This document shows positions 63,863 to 64,000 of a stretch of DNA of 64,000 bases, in pieces. The position numbers were made by a program, and so were the translations under genes. Source of the DNA: Rhodomicrobium sp. R_RK_3 (GTDB taxonomy: Bacteria; Pseudomonadota; Alphaproteobacteria; Rhizobiales; Rhodomicrobiaceae); the NCBI RefSeq assembly GCF_002198715.1, contig NZ_MWLK01000015.1, forward strand, positions 238,465-302,464, written 5' to 3'. A model generated the notes under the pieces. The model ran no database searches. It saw only the letters and a list, made by a program, of their open reading frames with translations, and was not told the origin of the DNA. Positions within the stretch are counted from its first letter, which is position 1; every line of letters starts with the position of its first letter.

Positions 63863-64000
63863 TCCCTCTCCCTTGGGAGACCTTTGCGTATCGAAGGTTC
63901 TCTCCCCGTCGTCCCGGACGGCCGTCAGGCCGAGCCGGGACCCAATCATATTTCCGCTATTGCTGCGGCAAGTGGAGAGGCGAGTGGGCCCCGGCCGTTA
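63863..64000. repeat. Dispersed GC-rich repeat, right-hand copy cut by the window edge
   Basis: CCCTCTCCCTTGGGAGACCT, then CGTATCGAAGGTTCTCTCCC, CGTCGTCCCGGACGGCCGTC, AGGCCGAGCCGGGACCCAAT, CATATTTCCGCTATTGCTGC, GGCAAGTGGAGAGGCGAGTG and GGCCCCGG. It is the inverted partner of 58796-58934 and continues past base 64000. It lies 56 bases after the accA stop; the TCTCCCTTGGGAGA palindrome may serve as its terminator. Confidence 0.85.

Overview
The window is GC-rich, densely coded DNA from an alphaproteobacterium, most likely of the order Hyphomicrobiales (Rhizobiales). This rests on the gene content and linkage (xerC with a small transaldolase; aroK-aroB divergent from a tiny membrane protein gene, xerD and accA; DUF1489; HspQ; glnK-amtB) and on dispersed palindromic repeats of kinds common in that order. 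I cannot name a genus. No rRNA, tRNA, CRISPR array, prophage or insertion sequence was recognised.

Layout. 0-8.3 kb is housekeeping: a biotin-dependent acyl-CoA carboxylase alpha subunit overlapping a DUF1489 gene, xerC, a transaldolase-like aldolase, a Tat-exported metallo-beta-lactamase-fold protein and topoisomerase III. 8.4-22.5 kb is more accessory. It holds two adjacent minus-strand genes for large multidomain hydrolases (a papain-like protease fused to a degenerate alpha/beta-hydrolase-like domain, and a trypsin-like protease fused to a Serratia-type nuclease), a selenium-binding-protein/methanethiol-oxidase pair, a sugar ABC importer of the FrcABC type, and an Hsp70-like ATPase paired with a protein ending in a GrpE-like domain. 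22.6-26.1 kb has a membrane catalase-family peroxidase coupled to cytochrome b561, a zinc-ribbon protein, and an esterase divergent from an HxlR regulator.

26.2-50.2 kb is a nutrient-import block with three more ABC systems. The first is an agmatinase-family enzyme plus polyamine-type importer plus nitrilase-family amidohydrolase. The second is an amino-sugar regulon (NagA, GntR and a BadF-type kinase divergent from MurQ, a complete sugar importer, a Gfo/Idh dehydrogenase and a GlcN-6-P deaminase-type SIS protein) that reads as a PTS-independent route for MurNAc/GlcNAc. The third is a complete dipeptide importer. 50.5-64 kb holds a pentapeptide/J-domain membrane protein, an internally deleted porin-like gene, a DsbB-like protein with a YqaA/DedA protein, glnK-amtB behind a sigma-54-type promoter, a Chloroflexus-type malyl/citramalyl-CoA lyase, hspQ, ynfA-aroB-aroK, xerD and accA.

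The most likely undescribed biology is the pair of cytosolic protease/nuclease proteins at 8985-13269; next are the Hsp70-like/GrpE-like pair at 19241-21821 and the pentapeptide-J-TM-repeat protein at 50499-52730. At the DNA level, every ABC binding-protein gene is followed by a strong hairpin before its membrane-component genes, and at least three families of small inverted repeats sit in intergenic gaps, several inside operons.
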